From the NCBI RefSeq assembly GCF_900105395.1, contig NZ_LT629775.1, positions 5,979,501 through 6,043,500 of the forward strand: DNA of 64,000 nucleotides, read 5' to 3'. The DNA is from Streptomyces sp. TLI_053 (GTDB lineage: Bacteria; Actinomycetota; Actinomycetes; Streptomycetales; Streptomycetaceae). This document shows, piece by piece, positions 25,702-34,482 of the stretch (the first letter of the stretch is position 1; each line of letters starts with the position of its first letter). The translations under genes were made by a program, and so were the position numbers. A model generated the notes under the pieces. It did not search any database. It was not told the origin of the DNA and saw only the letters and a program-made list of their open reading frames with translations.

Positions 25702-27221
25702 AGTACACCGACTTCCGGCAGTTCAGCCACGCCGAACTCCGCGCCATGGTCCAGGCACTCGACCCCGGTGAGGTGATGGCCGCCGCCGACCCCTGGCGCC
25801 GCGCCGCCGACACCCTCAAGGCCATCCGCACCACCCTCACCCGCGCCAGCACCGAGACCGCCACCACCTGGGAAGGCAGCACCAGCGACGCCTTCCACAG
25901 CCGCATGCTCCACCTCGCCACCACCATCAACACCGCCGCCTCCTACGCCAACGACGCGGCCATCACCCTCAAGGCGGTCTCCGAGGCCATCGCCGAGGCC
26001 AAACGCAACATGCCCGAGGAACCCAGCGGCTGGGCCCAGTTCAAGGACGGCGTCGGCGACACCTTCTCCTCCCTCTTCGGCGCCGACGACGAGGACGCCC
26101 GCACCGACCTCGCCAACCAGAAGAAGGCCGAAGCCGCCACCGTCCTCCAGACCCTCGCCATGCACTACCGCACGGCCGCCCCGATGCTGAAGCCGCCGCA
26201 ACCTCCGGGGCCGCCTCCGAAGACGAGCAGGGGCGACTACACCGACCTTCCTGACGACGGTGACGCCGGAACAAGTGGGTACGCGGCTGTGGGCGGCTTC
26301 CTCGGCGGTGTGGGGGCAGGCACTCCCGGGGCGGGTTCGGCACCTGTCTCCCGGCCGAGGGAGACGGGAGTGGCGGATCCTCGGACGGGCGGCACGGGAC
26401 GCTCGACCTCCCGGGCGGCGAGCCCATCGCTCTCGAAGCCACCTCCGGTCCCCTCCGACCCTGGTGTCAAGGGTGGGGTTGCCATGCCGCCACCCAGGTC
26501 CGCGCCGGTGAGCTTCGGTTCCGGAACGGTAGTGGACGGCACCGAGCCCGGTTTCTCTCAGGCGCCCGGCAGGAAGTCGCCGGATCCCAGCAGCACGTCT
26601 CTGCTCGGTACGCCGGGGGCCGGCGGCAATCACGTTCTGCCAAGCACTTCGGCGGCCCAGTCCGCCGCGTCGCAGGGGACCGGGGGCGCATCTCCTCATC
26701 CGAACGGGACAGCGCTGTCATTCCCTCCTGCTGGCAAGCAGGGGCCCGGCTCGGGGGCCGGGCGTGACACCTCGGGACCTGAGGCCGCGCGTGCAGGGAG
26801 GGAGGGGGCATCGGGTCGGAACACCGCCGGCCGTAGCGGTGCGGCCTTCGGCGTGGAGGGTATGCCCGGTGTCAGTGGCGGCGGGACAGTCGGCGCCGGT
26901 CCTACCCGGGGGAAAGGAAGTGCCGGAGGTGCAGCAGGGCACGCCGGAGGCACGGTCGTCGGTGTCGGTGACCGGCCCGGAAAGGGTGGCGGAGGCAAGC
27001 AGGCCTTCACCGAAGGCGGCTCGGGGGTGGGAGCGCGCGGGCGGATCCAGCCGGAGACCGGTGGCAGGAGCCCGTTGCCGCAGGCGCCTTGGATGCCCCT
27101 CGGCAGCACCGACAACGGTAGGAAGGACGAAGCGAAGAAGCGGCGACGTCCCGACTACCTGGTCGAGGACGAGGAGACCTGGGTGTCCGACGAGCCCGTG
27201 AATCCGAACGTGGTGGAATGA
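25698..27221 (+). CDS. WXG100/PPE-like protein with long disordered tail
   Basis: The protein has 507 residues. The N-terminal ~155 residues form the helical WXG100-type domain, with the turn TTWEGSTSDAFHSRM (W-x-G) about position 57. A ~320-residue Gly/Pro/Ser-rich tail follows. The end reads RPDYLVEDEETW, containing a YxxxD signal, and finishes PVNPNVVE. It is the probable partner and co-export substrate of the preceding protein. Codon use loosens in the tail compared with the helical domain. No toxin domain is recognisable in the tail. Confidence 0.7.
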   Translation: MKYTDFRQFSHAELRAMVQALDPGEVMAAADPWRRAADTLKAIRTTLTRASTETATTWEGSTSDAFHSRMLHLATTINTAASYANDAAITLKAVSEAIAEAKRNMPEEPSGWAQFKDGVGDTFSSLFGADDEDARTDLANQKKAEAATVLQTLAMHYRTAAPMLKPPQPPGPPPKTSRGDYTDLPDDGDAGTSGYAAVGGFLGGVGAGTPGAGSAPVSRPRETGVADPRTGGTGRSTSRAASPSLSKPPPVPSDPGVKGGVAMPPPRSAPVSFGSGTVVDGTEPGFSQAPGRKSPDPSSTSLLGTPGAGGNHVLPSTSAAQSAASQGTGGASPHPNGTALSFPPAGKQGPGSGAGRDTSGPEAARAGREGASGRNTAGRSGAAFGVEGMPGVSGGGTVGAGPTRGKGSAGGAAGHAGGTVVGVGDRPGKGGGGKQAFTEGGSGVGARGRIQPETGGRSPLPQAPWMPLGSTDNGRKDEAKKRRRPDYLVEDEETWVSDEPVNPNVVE

Positions 27222-27297
27222 CGGCCGGCCTTCGGGCCCGGGCCGATCGATCGGTTGCCCTGCGGGTCGTTCGGACCTGGGGCAGCCTCTGCGCTGA

Positions 27298-28545
27298 GTG
27301 GGGTGGCAGGGCTTGAGTGGCTGGCGTCCGAGTCGCGGGACAACCGTGTTGGCGGGGGTGTTGCTGGCAGCGGTCGGCGCTGGGGCGTCCCGCGCCGACA
27401 GTGTGAGGGATTCTCAGTGGCCGCTTGCCATGTTCCGGGCCGAGTCCGCAGTCTGGCCGGTCTCGCAAGGGGACGGTGTCACCGTCGCGGTCATCGACAG
27501 TGGTGTGCTGAAGGACCATCGAGACCTCACGGGGCAGGTGCTGGCGGGTAAGGACCTCACCGGAGCGAACACCGACGGCACTGTTGACACCGACGGCCAC
27601 GGAACCGGTATGGCCAGCCTCATCGCCGGCCACGGTCACGGCGATGAGGCCGGTATCAAGGGTCTGGCCCCCAAGGCCAAGATCCTTCCGATCCGCATCG
27701 AGCTGGACGGGGAGTCGCTCTCGACGAGGTCGGGGCTTGCGATGGCGATCCACTATGCCGTCGACCACGGCGCGAGCGTCATCAACATGTCCCTCGGCGG
27801 GCCCTCCGGGGCTGATCCCGACGAGCGAGCAGCGGTCAAGTACGCAGTTGACAAGGATGTTGTCCTCGTTGCCAGTACTGGCAACGGCACAAACGCTGTG
27901 GAGTATCCAGCGGCATTCCCCGGGGTTGTCGCGGTCGGGGCCGTCGACAGGAACGGGCAGCTCTGGAGCAAGTCGACCGTCGGCCCCGAGACCACCCTGG
28001 TGGCGCCGGGCACGGAAATCCCCCGGGCCGGTTCCAAGTCGACAAGCGCGCAAGGCATTGGTAACGGGACCTCCGACGCCACCGCCTACGTCTCCGCCAC
28101 CGCCGCGTTGATCCGGGCGAAGTATCCGTCGCTCTCCGCCGGGCAGGTCATCAACCGGATGATCAAGTCCGCCTCCGCGCCCGGGGACGGCTCGGCGGTG
28201 CCCAGCAACCGCTACGGGTACGGGGTGCTGGCGCCGGGGAAGGCGTTGGAGGCGGATCCGGCGGTGGACGGGGGGCCGCGGGAGAATCCGTTGGTGGGGC
28301 GGGTGGAGTCGCAGGGGAGTGTGCCGCCGCCGTCGGAGGAGGCGTGGGAGTCGCCGGAGGCGGTGGCGCCGGTGGTGGACGGGGGGAACCGCGGGGTGCG
28401 GTGGGTGCTGGTGGGGGCGGCGGGGGTCGCCGGTGCGGTGGTGGTGGGGGTTGTGGCGGCGGTGCTGGTGGTGCGGGGGCGGCGACGGCGGGACCGGGCG
28501 GCCGCGGCGGCGTACCAGGGGTATCCGCCGCCGCGGCAGGGGTGA
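27298..28545 (+). CDS. Mycosin, type VII secretion-associated S8 protease
   Basis: About 415 residues. A weak start (GTG 27298; TTG 27313 is an alternative) gives a hydrophobic signal TTVLAGVLLAAVGAGASRA. The subtilisin triad is complete: Asp in VAVIDSGV, His in DTDGHGTGMAS and Ser in GNGTSDATAYVSA. A single membrane helix near the end (GAAGVAGAVVVGVVAAVLVV) and an Arg-rich cytosolic tail are diagnostic of mycosins (MycP), which stabilise and process at ESX secretion complexes. No EccB, EccC, EccD or EccE gene lies in the window, so it serves a machine encoded elsewhere or none. Confidence 0.88.
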   Translation: MGWQGLSGWRPSRGTTVLAGVLLAAVGAGASRADSVRDSQWPLAMFRAESAVWPVSQGDGVTVAVIDSGVLKDHRDLTGQVLAGKDLTGANTDGTVDTDGHGTGMASLIAGHGHGDEAGIKGLAPKAKILPIRIELDGESLSTRSGLAMAIHYAVDHGASVINMSLGGPSGADPDERAAVKYAVDKDVVLVASTGNGTNAVEYPAAFPGVVAVGAVDRNGQLWSKSTVGPETTLVAPGTEIPRAGSKSTSAQGIGNGTSDATAYVSATAALIRAKYPSLSAGQVINRMIKSASAPGDGSAVPSNRYGYGVLAPGKALEADPAVDGGPRENPLVGRVESQGSVPPPSEEAWESPEAVAPVVDGGNRGVRWVLVGAAGVAGAVVVGVVAAVLVVRGRRRRDRAAAAAYQGYPPPRQG

Positions 28546-28549
28546 GGGG

Positions 28550-29209
28550 CTACTCGGCGACGGCGATCTGCTCGCGGTGGCGGGCCGCCGGGCCGGTGAG
28601 CTGGTCGGTGACGGCGGCGGCGAGGTCGGCCTGGGCGATCCGGCCGCCGAGGACCTGGGGGCCGCCCAGGCGGTAGTGGCCGGTGCCGGGGGCGGTGCGG
28701 TCGAGGTCGAGGGGCGGGGTGACGACGACCCAGTCGAGGGTGGCGGGGGAGTCGCGGAGCAGGTCGAGGGCGGCGGCGTGGCCGAGGGAGAAGGCGCGGT
28801 GGGCCTCGGGGAAGGCGGGGTCGTCGTGGACGGCGACACCGGGGGCGGTCTCGAGGGTGGTGGCGATGCCGACGTGGACGAGGCGGTGGACGCCCGCCGC
28901 GGCGAGGCCGGTGATCAGGGCGCGGGTGGCGGCGGGGTAGAAGTCGCCGGCGGGGACGTCGGGCGTGTGGACGGTGCTGACGGCGGCGGCGTGGTCCCGG
29001 GCGGTGGTGGCGACGGCGGCGGGGTCGGTGACGTCGCAGGGGGTCAGGGTGATTCCGGGGCCGGCCAGGTCCGGGTGCCGTTCGGGGGCGCGGACGGCGG
29101 CGGTGACGGTCAGTCCGCGGCGTCGGGCCTCCGCGACGACGGCGCGGCCGACCTGGCCGCCGGCGCCGAAGACGACGAGGTCGGTGGTGGTGGCGGGGGT
29201 GCGGTCCAT
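28550..29209 (-). CDS. NAD(P)-binding oxidoreductase (NmrA/SDR type)
   Basis: The protein has 219 residues. The Rossmann motif is LVVFGAGGQVGRAVV, with downstream TPCDVTD and LDWVVVTPP. It is an atypical short-chain dehydrogenase of the NAD(P)H-binding (NmrA-like) group, which either reduce quinones or sense the redox state. It is divergent from an HxlR regulator. That arrangement is common for redox- or electrophile-responsive pairs, so the regulator probably controls it. Only four bases separate its stop from the mycosin stop. Confidence 0.85.
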   Translation of the reverse strand: MDRTPATTTDLVVFGAGGQVGRAVVAEARRRGLTVTAAVRAPERHPDLAGPGITLTPCDVTDPAAVATTARDHAAAVSTVHTPDVPAGDFYPAATRALITGLAAAGVHRLVHVGIATTLETAPGVAVHDDPAFPEAHRAFSLGHAAALDLLRDSPATLDWVVVTPPLDLDRTAPGTGHYRLGGPQVLGGRIAQADLAAAVTDQLTGPAARHREQIAVAE

Positions 29210-29336
29210 GGCGGTCTCCGTCGGTGGGTCGGGGCGGGGCCAGGGGGGCCGTCCGCCGTCGCGGTGACGGTAGACCGGGGGGTGCCGGTTACTTCAACGG
29301 TACCGGCGGGGAGCGCTGTTCGGTTACGGTCGAGGG

Positions 29337-29720
29337 ATGACTCGGACCGTGCCCGCGCCGCTGCCGCCGGACTTCTTCGACCCGGACTGCCCCGTACCGA
29401 CGGTTCCGGTGCTCGGGGGGAAGAAGTGGGCGTGGCGGATCCTGCGTTGTCTGGAGGGCGGTCCGCGCCGGTTCTCGGAGCTGCGGGTGTCGCTGGTGGG
29501 GATCACGGCGAAGGTGCTGACCGAGTCGCTGCGGTCGATGGAGCAGGACGGTGTGCTGGAGCGGACGGAGTTCGCCGAGAACCCGCCGCGGGTCGAGTAC
29601 GCGCTGACGCCGCTCGGGCGGACGCTGCTGGGGCCGATGGACGCGATGTGCGACTGGAGCCGGGCGAATCTGGCGGAACTGCTCGCCGCCCGGGAGGCCT
29701 CCGGGCTCGCGGAGCGGTAG
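29337..29720 (+). CDS. HxlR-family winged-helix regulator
   Basis: The protein has 127 residues. Cys18 in the N-terminal arm (DPDCPVPTV) matches the position where redox-sensing HxlR proteins such as YodB and HypR carry their switch cysteine. The HTH reads GGKKWAWRILRCLEGGPRRFSELR, with the wing RVEYALTPLG. The 127-base divergent space to the oxidoreductase gene contains an imperfect dyad at 29285-29306 (CCGGTTAC/GTACCGG) that could be its operator. Redox control of the neighbour is inference. Confidence 0.88.
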   Translation: MTRTVPAPLPPDFFDPDCPVPTVPVLGGKKWAWRILRCLEGGPRRFSELRVSLVGITAKVLTESLRSMEQDGVLERTEFAENPPRVEYALTPLGRTLLGPMDAMCDWSRANLAELLAAREASGLAER

Positions 29721-29794
29721 GGCTGGCAGGATTTCGGTGACCGCTGGCGCTGACGCCGCTGGTGGGGGCGGTGGGGCGCGACCATCCTGGGCGC

Positions 29795-30421
29795 ATGACC
29801 AATTCCGAGCACACCGCGTCCGAGCCCGAGCTCTCGCCCGCGCCCGGGCCCGATCCCCTCGCCCCCGCCGACGCGATCGTCCCCGCCGACGCGATCGTCC
29901 CCGACACCAAGGACTGGACCTGGGTGCTGGAGGAACCCTGTGCCGACTGCGGCCTGGACGCGGGCGCCGTGGTGCGGGAGGACGTGGCCGGGATGGTCCG
30001 GGCGAACGCGGCCGGCTGGACGGCGGTGCTGGGCGGCGACCCGGAGGCGCTGCGCCGGCGTCCGCGTCCGGAGATCTGGTCGGACCTCGAATACGCGTGC
30101 CACGTCCGCGACGTCTTCCGGCTGTTCCTGGTCCGGCTGGACCTGATGCTGGACCAGGACGACCCGCTGTTCGCGAACTGGGACCAGGACGCGACGGCGG
30201 TCGCCGAGCGCTACGGCGAGCAGCGGCCGGACGTGGTGGCGGCGGAGCTGGCGGCGGCCGCGGAGGCGCTGGCGGCGGCGTTCGAGGGGGTGACGGGCGC
30301 GCGGTGGGCGCGGACCGGCAACCGCTCCGACGGGGCGCGGTTCACGGTGGAGTCGTTCGCCCGCTATCTGATCCACGACCCGGTCCACCACCTGTACGAC
30401 GTGACGGGCGAGCGGGTCTGA
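29795..30421 (+). CDS. DinB-like (maleylpyruvate isomerase N-term) protein
   Basis: The protein has 208 residues. It is a four-helix-bundle protein of the DinB/mycothiol-dependent maleylpyruvate isomerase superfamily. Conserved histidines lie in EYACHVRDVFRLFL and LIHDPVHHLYDV, the usual metal triad positions. The DNA-binding or mycothiol-transfer role is not determined. An in-frame 15-base duplication near the start gives PADAIVPADAIV. An early Cys pair (CADCGLD) is noteworthy for a possible thiol function. Confidence 0.75.
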   Translation: MTNSEHTASEPELSPAPGPDPLAPADAIVPADAIVPDTKDWTWVLEEPCADCGLDAGAVVREDVAGMVRANAAGWTAVLGGDPEALRRRPRPEIWSDLEYACHVRDVFRLFLVRLDLMLDQDDPLFANWDQDATAVAERYGEQRPDVVAAELAAAAEALAAAFEGVTGARWARTGNRSDGARFTVESFARYLIHDPVHHLYDVTGERV

Positions 30422-30495
30422 GCGCGGGCGCCCGTGGCGGGCCCGTGAGCGGGCCAGGGCGGGCCGGTGCGGGCCGGGTCGGGCCCGGCGGCGGC

Positions 30496-30960
30496 TCACC
30501 AGCCGGAGGCCTCGCGCAGCATGGTGCGGCGGAGCCGGCCGGCCACGCTGGCGGTGTCGGTGCCGACGACGTCGGCGATCTCGGGCGCGGCGAGACCGAC
30601 CACGTAGTGCAGGATCGCAAGGTCGTCGTCGGCGGCGCGGCCGGGGCGGTCCTGGGCGGCCGGGCGGCCGGAGGGCAGGCCGTTCTGCCGGGTGTGCTCG
30701 TCGACGGTGGTGCGCAGGATCTGCCAGGCGTGCGCGGTGGGATTCGAGCTCCCCAGCAACTCGCGCCACTCGACGGCGATTTCGGCGAAGGCCTGTTGGA
30801 CGGCCGCGGTCGCCCGGTCCGGGTCGGGCAGCCAGACCCGGGCGTAGCTGAGGTACCGCGGCCGGTGCAGCTCGCAGAATGCCGCGAACTCCAGCGGTAC
30901 GGCCGGTGGTTCGCCGGGCCCCGGGGGTGGCTCGGCGGTGCTGTCGTGACGTTGGGTCAT
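30496..30960 (-). CDS. Small sigma-70-like (ECF-type) protein
   Basis: This 154-residue protein starts at ATG 30960 behind GAGAAG (GTG 31014 is an alternative). Residues ~25-85 resemble sigma region 2 (FAAFCELHRPRYLSYARVWL..AAVQQAFAEIAVEW). The end contains a region-4-like helix-turn-helix (LAAPEIADVVGTDTASVAGRLRRTML). The region 2.4 and linker parts are short compared with a normal 170-200-residue ECF factor, so promoter recognition may be atypical. No anti-sigma gene is adjacent. Confidence 0.65.
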   Translation of the reverse strand: MTQRHDSTAEPPPGPGEPPAVPLEFAAFCELHRPRYLSYARVWLPDPDRATAAVQQAFAEIAVEWRELLGSSNPTAHAWQILRTTVDEHTRQNGLPSGRPAAQDRPGRAADDDLAILHYVVGLAAPEIADVVGTDTASVAGRLRRTMLREASGW

Positions 30961-31499
30961 CTCGGCTTCTCGGCAAGTGAGATGGGCATCTGACGGTCGA
31001 TCATCTGTGCTCACTCTACGGTAGGCGCTCGGTGCGCTGGGTTACCAATCGGATGGAATGCCCGGAAGGAGTCGCCGTGCGGCCGGTTCCGGCGGTGGCC
31101 GGGTGGAGGCCGGCGTGCGGTACGGCGGTGGCGGAGGGGCGTGGAGTGCTGCGCAGTGGTGTCAGAGGCTGGGGTGCGGTGCTTCGTGGCCGGTCAGCGG
31201 GGTGGCACGGCCGTGGTGGCGGATCGGTCGGTGCGCCACCGCGGGGGGTGTGATGTGCCACCGTAAGCGGTTCGGCGGTTCCCGTCCACGCCTGCGGCGC
31301 GAAGCCGCGCCCGCACCACCGGGCGCACCACCGCTCGCGCGCTGGGTGGGCCGGGCCGGGCTGCGGCGATGACGCGGGCAGCGGCCTGGCGGCGCGGTTC
31401 CGGAGCGGGTGGGGTGGGGGCCGGCCCCGTCGCACGCGTCCCGCGTGCCCGGCCCTTCGTCGGCGGATCGCCGTGTACGAGCAGAGAGTTGACGAACTG
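30961..31499. other. Gene-poor interval
   Basis: About 540 bases between the sigma-like start and the stop of the next minus-strand gene. Open frames here lack ribosome sites and any resemblance to proteins. The first 60 bases (30961-31020) can hold the sigma-like gene promoter. I see no RNA gene or strong hairpin in the rest. Confidence 0.4.
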
Positions 31500-32288
31500 T
31501 CAGGTGGTGTTGCGGGTCTTCGTCGGAGCGGTCAGGTCGTCCGGTGCGGTGCCCCGGGCGAGTTGGGCGGGGAAGGCCTCCGCGGCCCGGCGGCGGGCGC
31601 GCCGCGCGGCCGCCGCAGCCGCGGCCCCTGCGGTGCGGGCCACTTCCTCGGCCGCGGCGAGCCGTTGCCGTTCGTGCTCCCGGCCCCGGAGGTCCTCGGG
31701 GCGGACGTCGGCCGTGCCGTGGTCCGCGGTCCCGCGTCCCGTCGCGGCGCCGCCCCGCGGGCCGGTGCCCGGTGCGCCGGTGCCCGGTGCGTCCGCCGCG
31801 TCGTCCTCCGGTGCGTCGGTCTCCGGTGCGGGATGCTCCGCGGCTTCGCGGCCGGGGTCCTCCCGGAGCTCGCGCAGCTCGTGCGCGGTGCTCTCGGCGG
31901 CCTCGTGCGCGGCCCTGGCGGCGGCTCGCAGTCGCGCCGCCCCGGAACCCCCTCGGGCCCGCGCGGGCGCGGTGCGCGCCGACTGCTCCTCGGCCGCCTG
32001 TCTAGCCGCCAGATAGGCCTGGACGGCTGCCATTCCGTAGACGGGCTGAATCAGTTGATGGCCCTTGAAGAAGGGGCGGGCGGGCGCGAATCCGGCGGCG
32101 ACCACGAGGTCGCGGATCTCGGCTATCTCCGCTTCGCTGCGCGCGGTGAAGCGGACCTCCCAGCCCTTCTTGTAAGTATGGCCCTGTGCGCCGCTGCGGC
32201 GGGCCGGGTCCGGCCGGCGGACGTATCCGGGCAGGCGTCCGAGGCGGAGCTGGGCCGCGCGGAGGCCGGCGGTCTCGTCACGTGACAT
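31500..32288 (-). CDS. Uncharacterised protein with coiled Ala-rich tail
   Basis: The protein has 262 residues. The first ~95 residues look like a compact domain (LRLGRLPGYVRRPDPARRSG, TYKKGWEVRFTARSEAEIAEIRDLVVAAGF, FFKGHQLIQPVYGMAAVQAYLA). The rest is Ala/Glu/Arg-rich and probably helical or coiled, with an acidic Pro/Gly-rich break at ~155-185. I do not recognise a named family. The first domain is well ordered in codon use, which supports a real gene. TAGTAC just before ATGTCACG suggests a transcript with little or no leader. Confidence 0.65.
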   Translation of the reverse strand: MSRDETAGLRAAQLRLGRLPGYVRRPDPARRSGAQGHTYKKGWEVRFTARSEAEIAEIRDLVVAAGFAPARPFFKGHQLIQPVYGMAAVQAYLAARQAAEEQSARTAPARARGGSGAARLRAAARAAHEAAESTAHELRELREDPGREAAEHPAPETDAPEDDAADAPGTGAPGTGPRGGAATGRGTADHGTADVRPEDLRGREHERQRLAAAEEVARTAGAAAAAAARRARRRAAEAFPAQLARGTAPDDLTAPTKTRNTT

Positions 32289-32416
32289 GTACTAAGGGTA
32301 GGCAATCCGGCGGGCTGGAGTGACGTCCGGAGGTGACTTTGCCGTATGTGCTTGGTCACGCACGGTCAGACGGCCAGGTGGTCGATCGAGAGTGATCGAG
32401 TATGACAAGACGATGA

Positions 32417-32440
32417 TCACCCATTCCTCCGAATGGGTGA
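32417..32440. promoter_or_regulatory. Perfect 10-bp dyad, likely operator
   Basis: TCACCCATTC, four bases, then GAATGGGTGA. It sits 105 bases before the ATG of the AbiEi/DUF559-like gene and is much more A+T-rich than its surroundings. No T run follows, and it lies upstream of a gene, so an operator is likelier than a terminator. Confidence 0.6.
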
Positions 32441-32544
32441 GGGTATGAGGACTTTAGTGCGGGCTGGTCCCGGTTTCGCGACGGTTGGGTAACAGTGCGT
32501 CAGGCGGCCGGGAAAGGCTCCGGAGCGTTGGGGATGGTGTCGGC

Positions 32545-33582
32545 ATGAACTACCGGATTCCCACGCCGCCGCCCTCCCTGGAGGAGCTGGCGCGCCGTCA
32601 GCAGAACGTCCTCACCGCCGGTCAGCTGCGCGCCAGGGGCGTGCCGTCCCGGGTCGTCAGCGAGCACTGCCGCCGCGGCGGGCCCTGGCAGCGGCTGCTG
32701 CCCCGGGTCTATCTGATGCAGTCCGGCGAGCCCTCGCCGGAGCAGCGGATGTGGGCCGCGCTGCTGTACGCGGCGCAGAACGGCAGGGAGGAGGGGAGCC
32801 GGGAGGGGGCGGTGATCACCGGACCGGCCGCGCTCGCCCTGTACGGCTTCGCCGCGGTGCCCCGGCTGCCGGCGGTCACCGGGGTGGACGTGCTGGTGCC
32901 GCGCCAGCGCCGGCTGAAGGACGCCGGGGAGGTGCGGATCCGGCGCACCGAGCGGGAGTTGGTGGCGCGCTCGGTGCACGGCCTGGCCTGCGCGCCGGTC
33001 GCCAGGGCGGTGGCCGACGCGCTCCGCGAGTGGACCTCCGCCGAGTGGACGGCCGGCGCCGGCGCCGGGGTGTTCGCTCCCGCGCCGGTCCGGGAGGTGC
33101 TGTGCGAGGCCGTCCGCCGGCCCGAGCTCCGCTGCCCGGTGGGGGAGTTGGCCGCCGAGCTGGCCGAGTCCGGGCTGACCGCCGACCCCCGGGTGCGGGC
33201 CGTGCTGGACGGCCTGCTGGCCGCCGAACGCGACCGGGTGCTGGAGCGGGTCGGCGAACTGGTGGACGAATGGCTGCTGCCGGTGCCGTTGACCTCCCCG
33301 GAGCTGCGGATGCGCGGCGGCACCTACGTCGCGGTGCCGGACCTCTACTGGCCGCAGGCGGGTGTCGCGGTCGAGGTCGACTCGGAGCTGCGCTGCGTCA
33401 GCGAGGGCGAGGCGGCCTGGGTGCGCGGCGGGCAGCACCGGATGGAGTACCTCGGGGTCCGGGTGGTGTACGTCTCCGGCGCCCGGCTGGCCGAGGACGC
33501 GGACGCGGTCGGCGCCGAGCTGCGGGAGGCCTTCCGGCTGGGCGGCACCGACGTGGTGGAACTGCTGGTCACCGAGCGGTGA
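32545..33582 (+). CDS. AbiEi-like/DUF559-like fusion protein
   Basis: This 345-residue protein starts at ATG 32545. The N-terminus (LEELARRQQNVLTAGQLRARGVPSRVVSEHCRRGG..LLPRVYLM) is the winged-helix seen in AbiEi-type antitoxins. The C-terminal region (YVAVPDLYWPQAGVAVEVDSE..QHRMEYLGVRVVYVSG) follows the DUF559/Vsr-like nuclease pattern with PD and E-x-D. No AbiEii nucleotidyltransferase toxin is adjacent. It may be a self-regulated DNA-binding protein with a vestigial or active nuclease end. The dyad at 32417 is a candidate binding site. Confidence 0.6.
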   Translation: MNYRIPTPPPSLEELARRQQNVLTAGQLRARGVPSRVVSEHCRRGGPWQRLLPRVYLMQSGEPSPEQRMWAALLYAAQNGREEGSREGAVITGPAALALYGFAAVPRLPAVTGVDVLVPRQRRLKDAGEVRIRRTERELVARSVHGLACAPVARAVADALREWTSAEWTAGAGAGVFAPAPVREVLCEAVRRPELRCPVGELAAELAESGLTADPRVRAVLDGLLAAERDRVLERVGELVDEWLLPVPLTSPELRMRGGTYVAVPDLYWPQAGVAVEVDSELRCVSEGEAAWVRGGQHRMEYLGVRVVYVSGARLAEDADAVGAELREAFRLGGTDVVELLVTER

Positions 33583-33670
33583 GCGCCCGGCAGTCCGGAG
33601 CCGTCGCCGGGAGGGCCGGGTCGCCGGAACCGCCCCGGAGGGCGCTCCCGCGGACGGGACGGTGCCCGGC

Positions 33671-34261
33671 TCAGCCCCCGACCATCGGGGTGCCGACCAG
33701 CTCCACCCCGGCCGCCCGCAGTTCGTCCAGCGCGGCGGCGGTGGTCGGCGCGGCCACCCCGGCGGTGAGGTCGAGCAGCACCCGGGTGGTGAACCCGGCC
33801 CGCACCGCGTCCAGAGCGGTGGCCTTGACGCAGTGGTCGGTGGCGATGCCGACCACGTCCACCTCGGTGACCTGCCGCTCGCGCAGCCACTCGGCGGGCC
33901 CGCGGTCGTTCTCGTCCAGACCCTCGAAGCCGCTGTAGGCCGCGGCGTACGCGCCCTTGTCGAAGACCGCCTCGATCGCGCCGGAGGTGACGGAGGGCGC
34001 GAAGTTCGGGTGGAAGCCGACCCCTTCGGTGCCCGCGACGCAGTGCACCGGCCAGCTGTGCACGAAGTCGGGGTGGTCGGAGAAGTGGTCGCCCGGGTCG
34101 ATGTGGTTGTCCCGGGTGGCGAGGATGTGCCGGTAGCCGGGGGCGGACTCGGCGATGAGGTCGGTGATCGCGGCGGCCACCTCGGCCCCGCCCGCGACGG
34201 CCAGGCTGCCGCCCTCGCAGAAGTCGTTCTGCACGTCGACGACGATCAGTGCCCGGTGCAT
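33671..34261 (-). CDS. pncA: Nicotinamidase
   Basis: The protein has 196 residues. The isochorismatase-fold catalytic triad is Asp in IVVDVQNDF, Lys in VFDKGAYAAAYS and Cys in GIATDHCVKAT. The metal site is DNHIDPGDHF. It hydrolyses nicotinamide to nicotinate and ammonia. The gene for the next Preiss-Handler enzyme, pncB, lies just upstream on the same strand, separated by ~295 bases, so salvage of nicotinamide to NAD is encoded together. A good GAGGAA ribosome site precedes the ATG. Confidence 0.93.
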   Translation of the reverse strand: MHRALIVVDVQNDFCEGGSLAVAGGAEVAAAITDLIAESAPGYRHILATRDNHIDPGDHFSDHPDFVHSWPVHCVAGTEGVGFHPNFAPSVTSGAIEAVFDKGAYAAAYSGFEGLDENDRGPAEWLRERQVTEVDVVGIATDHCVKATALDAVRAGFTTRVLLDLTAGVAAPTTAAALDELRAAGVELVGTPMVGG

Positions 34262-34422
34262 GGCTGGTATTCCTCGGTCCGGTGGGGTCCTGCGGAGGAC
34301 GTGGGGAGGGGGCGTGAGGGGACCTCAGGCCCGTGTGAGGGGAACTCTACGGTCGACTGTAGGCAGTGGCATCCGGGGGCGGAAGGCCCGGGGAGGGCCC
34401 GGCCCCTCGGCCCGTCCACGAA

Positions 34423-34482
34423 CCGTCGCGGGGAACCGTGCGCCGTCGCGGGGAACCGTGCGCCGTCGGGCGGAACCGTGCC
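34423..34482. repeat. Three tandem 20-bp units
   Basis: Units at 34423 and 34443 are identical (CCGTCGCGGGGAACCGTGCG). The third at 34463 has three changes. The array lies between pncB and pncA. Confidence 0.85.

Noticed and set aside
31016..31435. A 139-codon minus-strand frame in the gap
   Set aside because: Pro/Arg/His/Thr composition of a shadow, no ribosome site, no recognisable protein features.
34423..34482. Tandem units as possible CRISPR or attachment repeats
   Set aside because: Direct tandem copies without spacers, no cas or integrase gene near.
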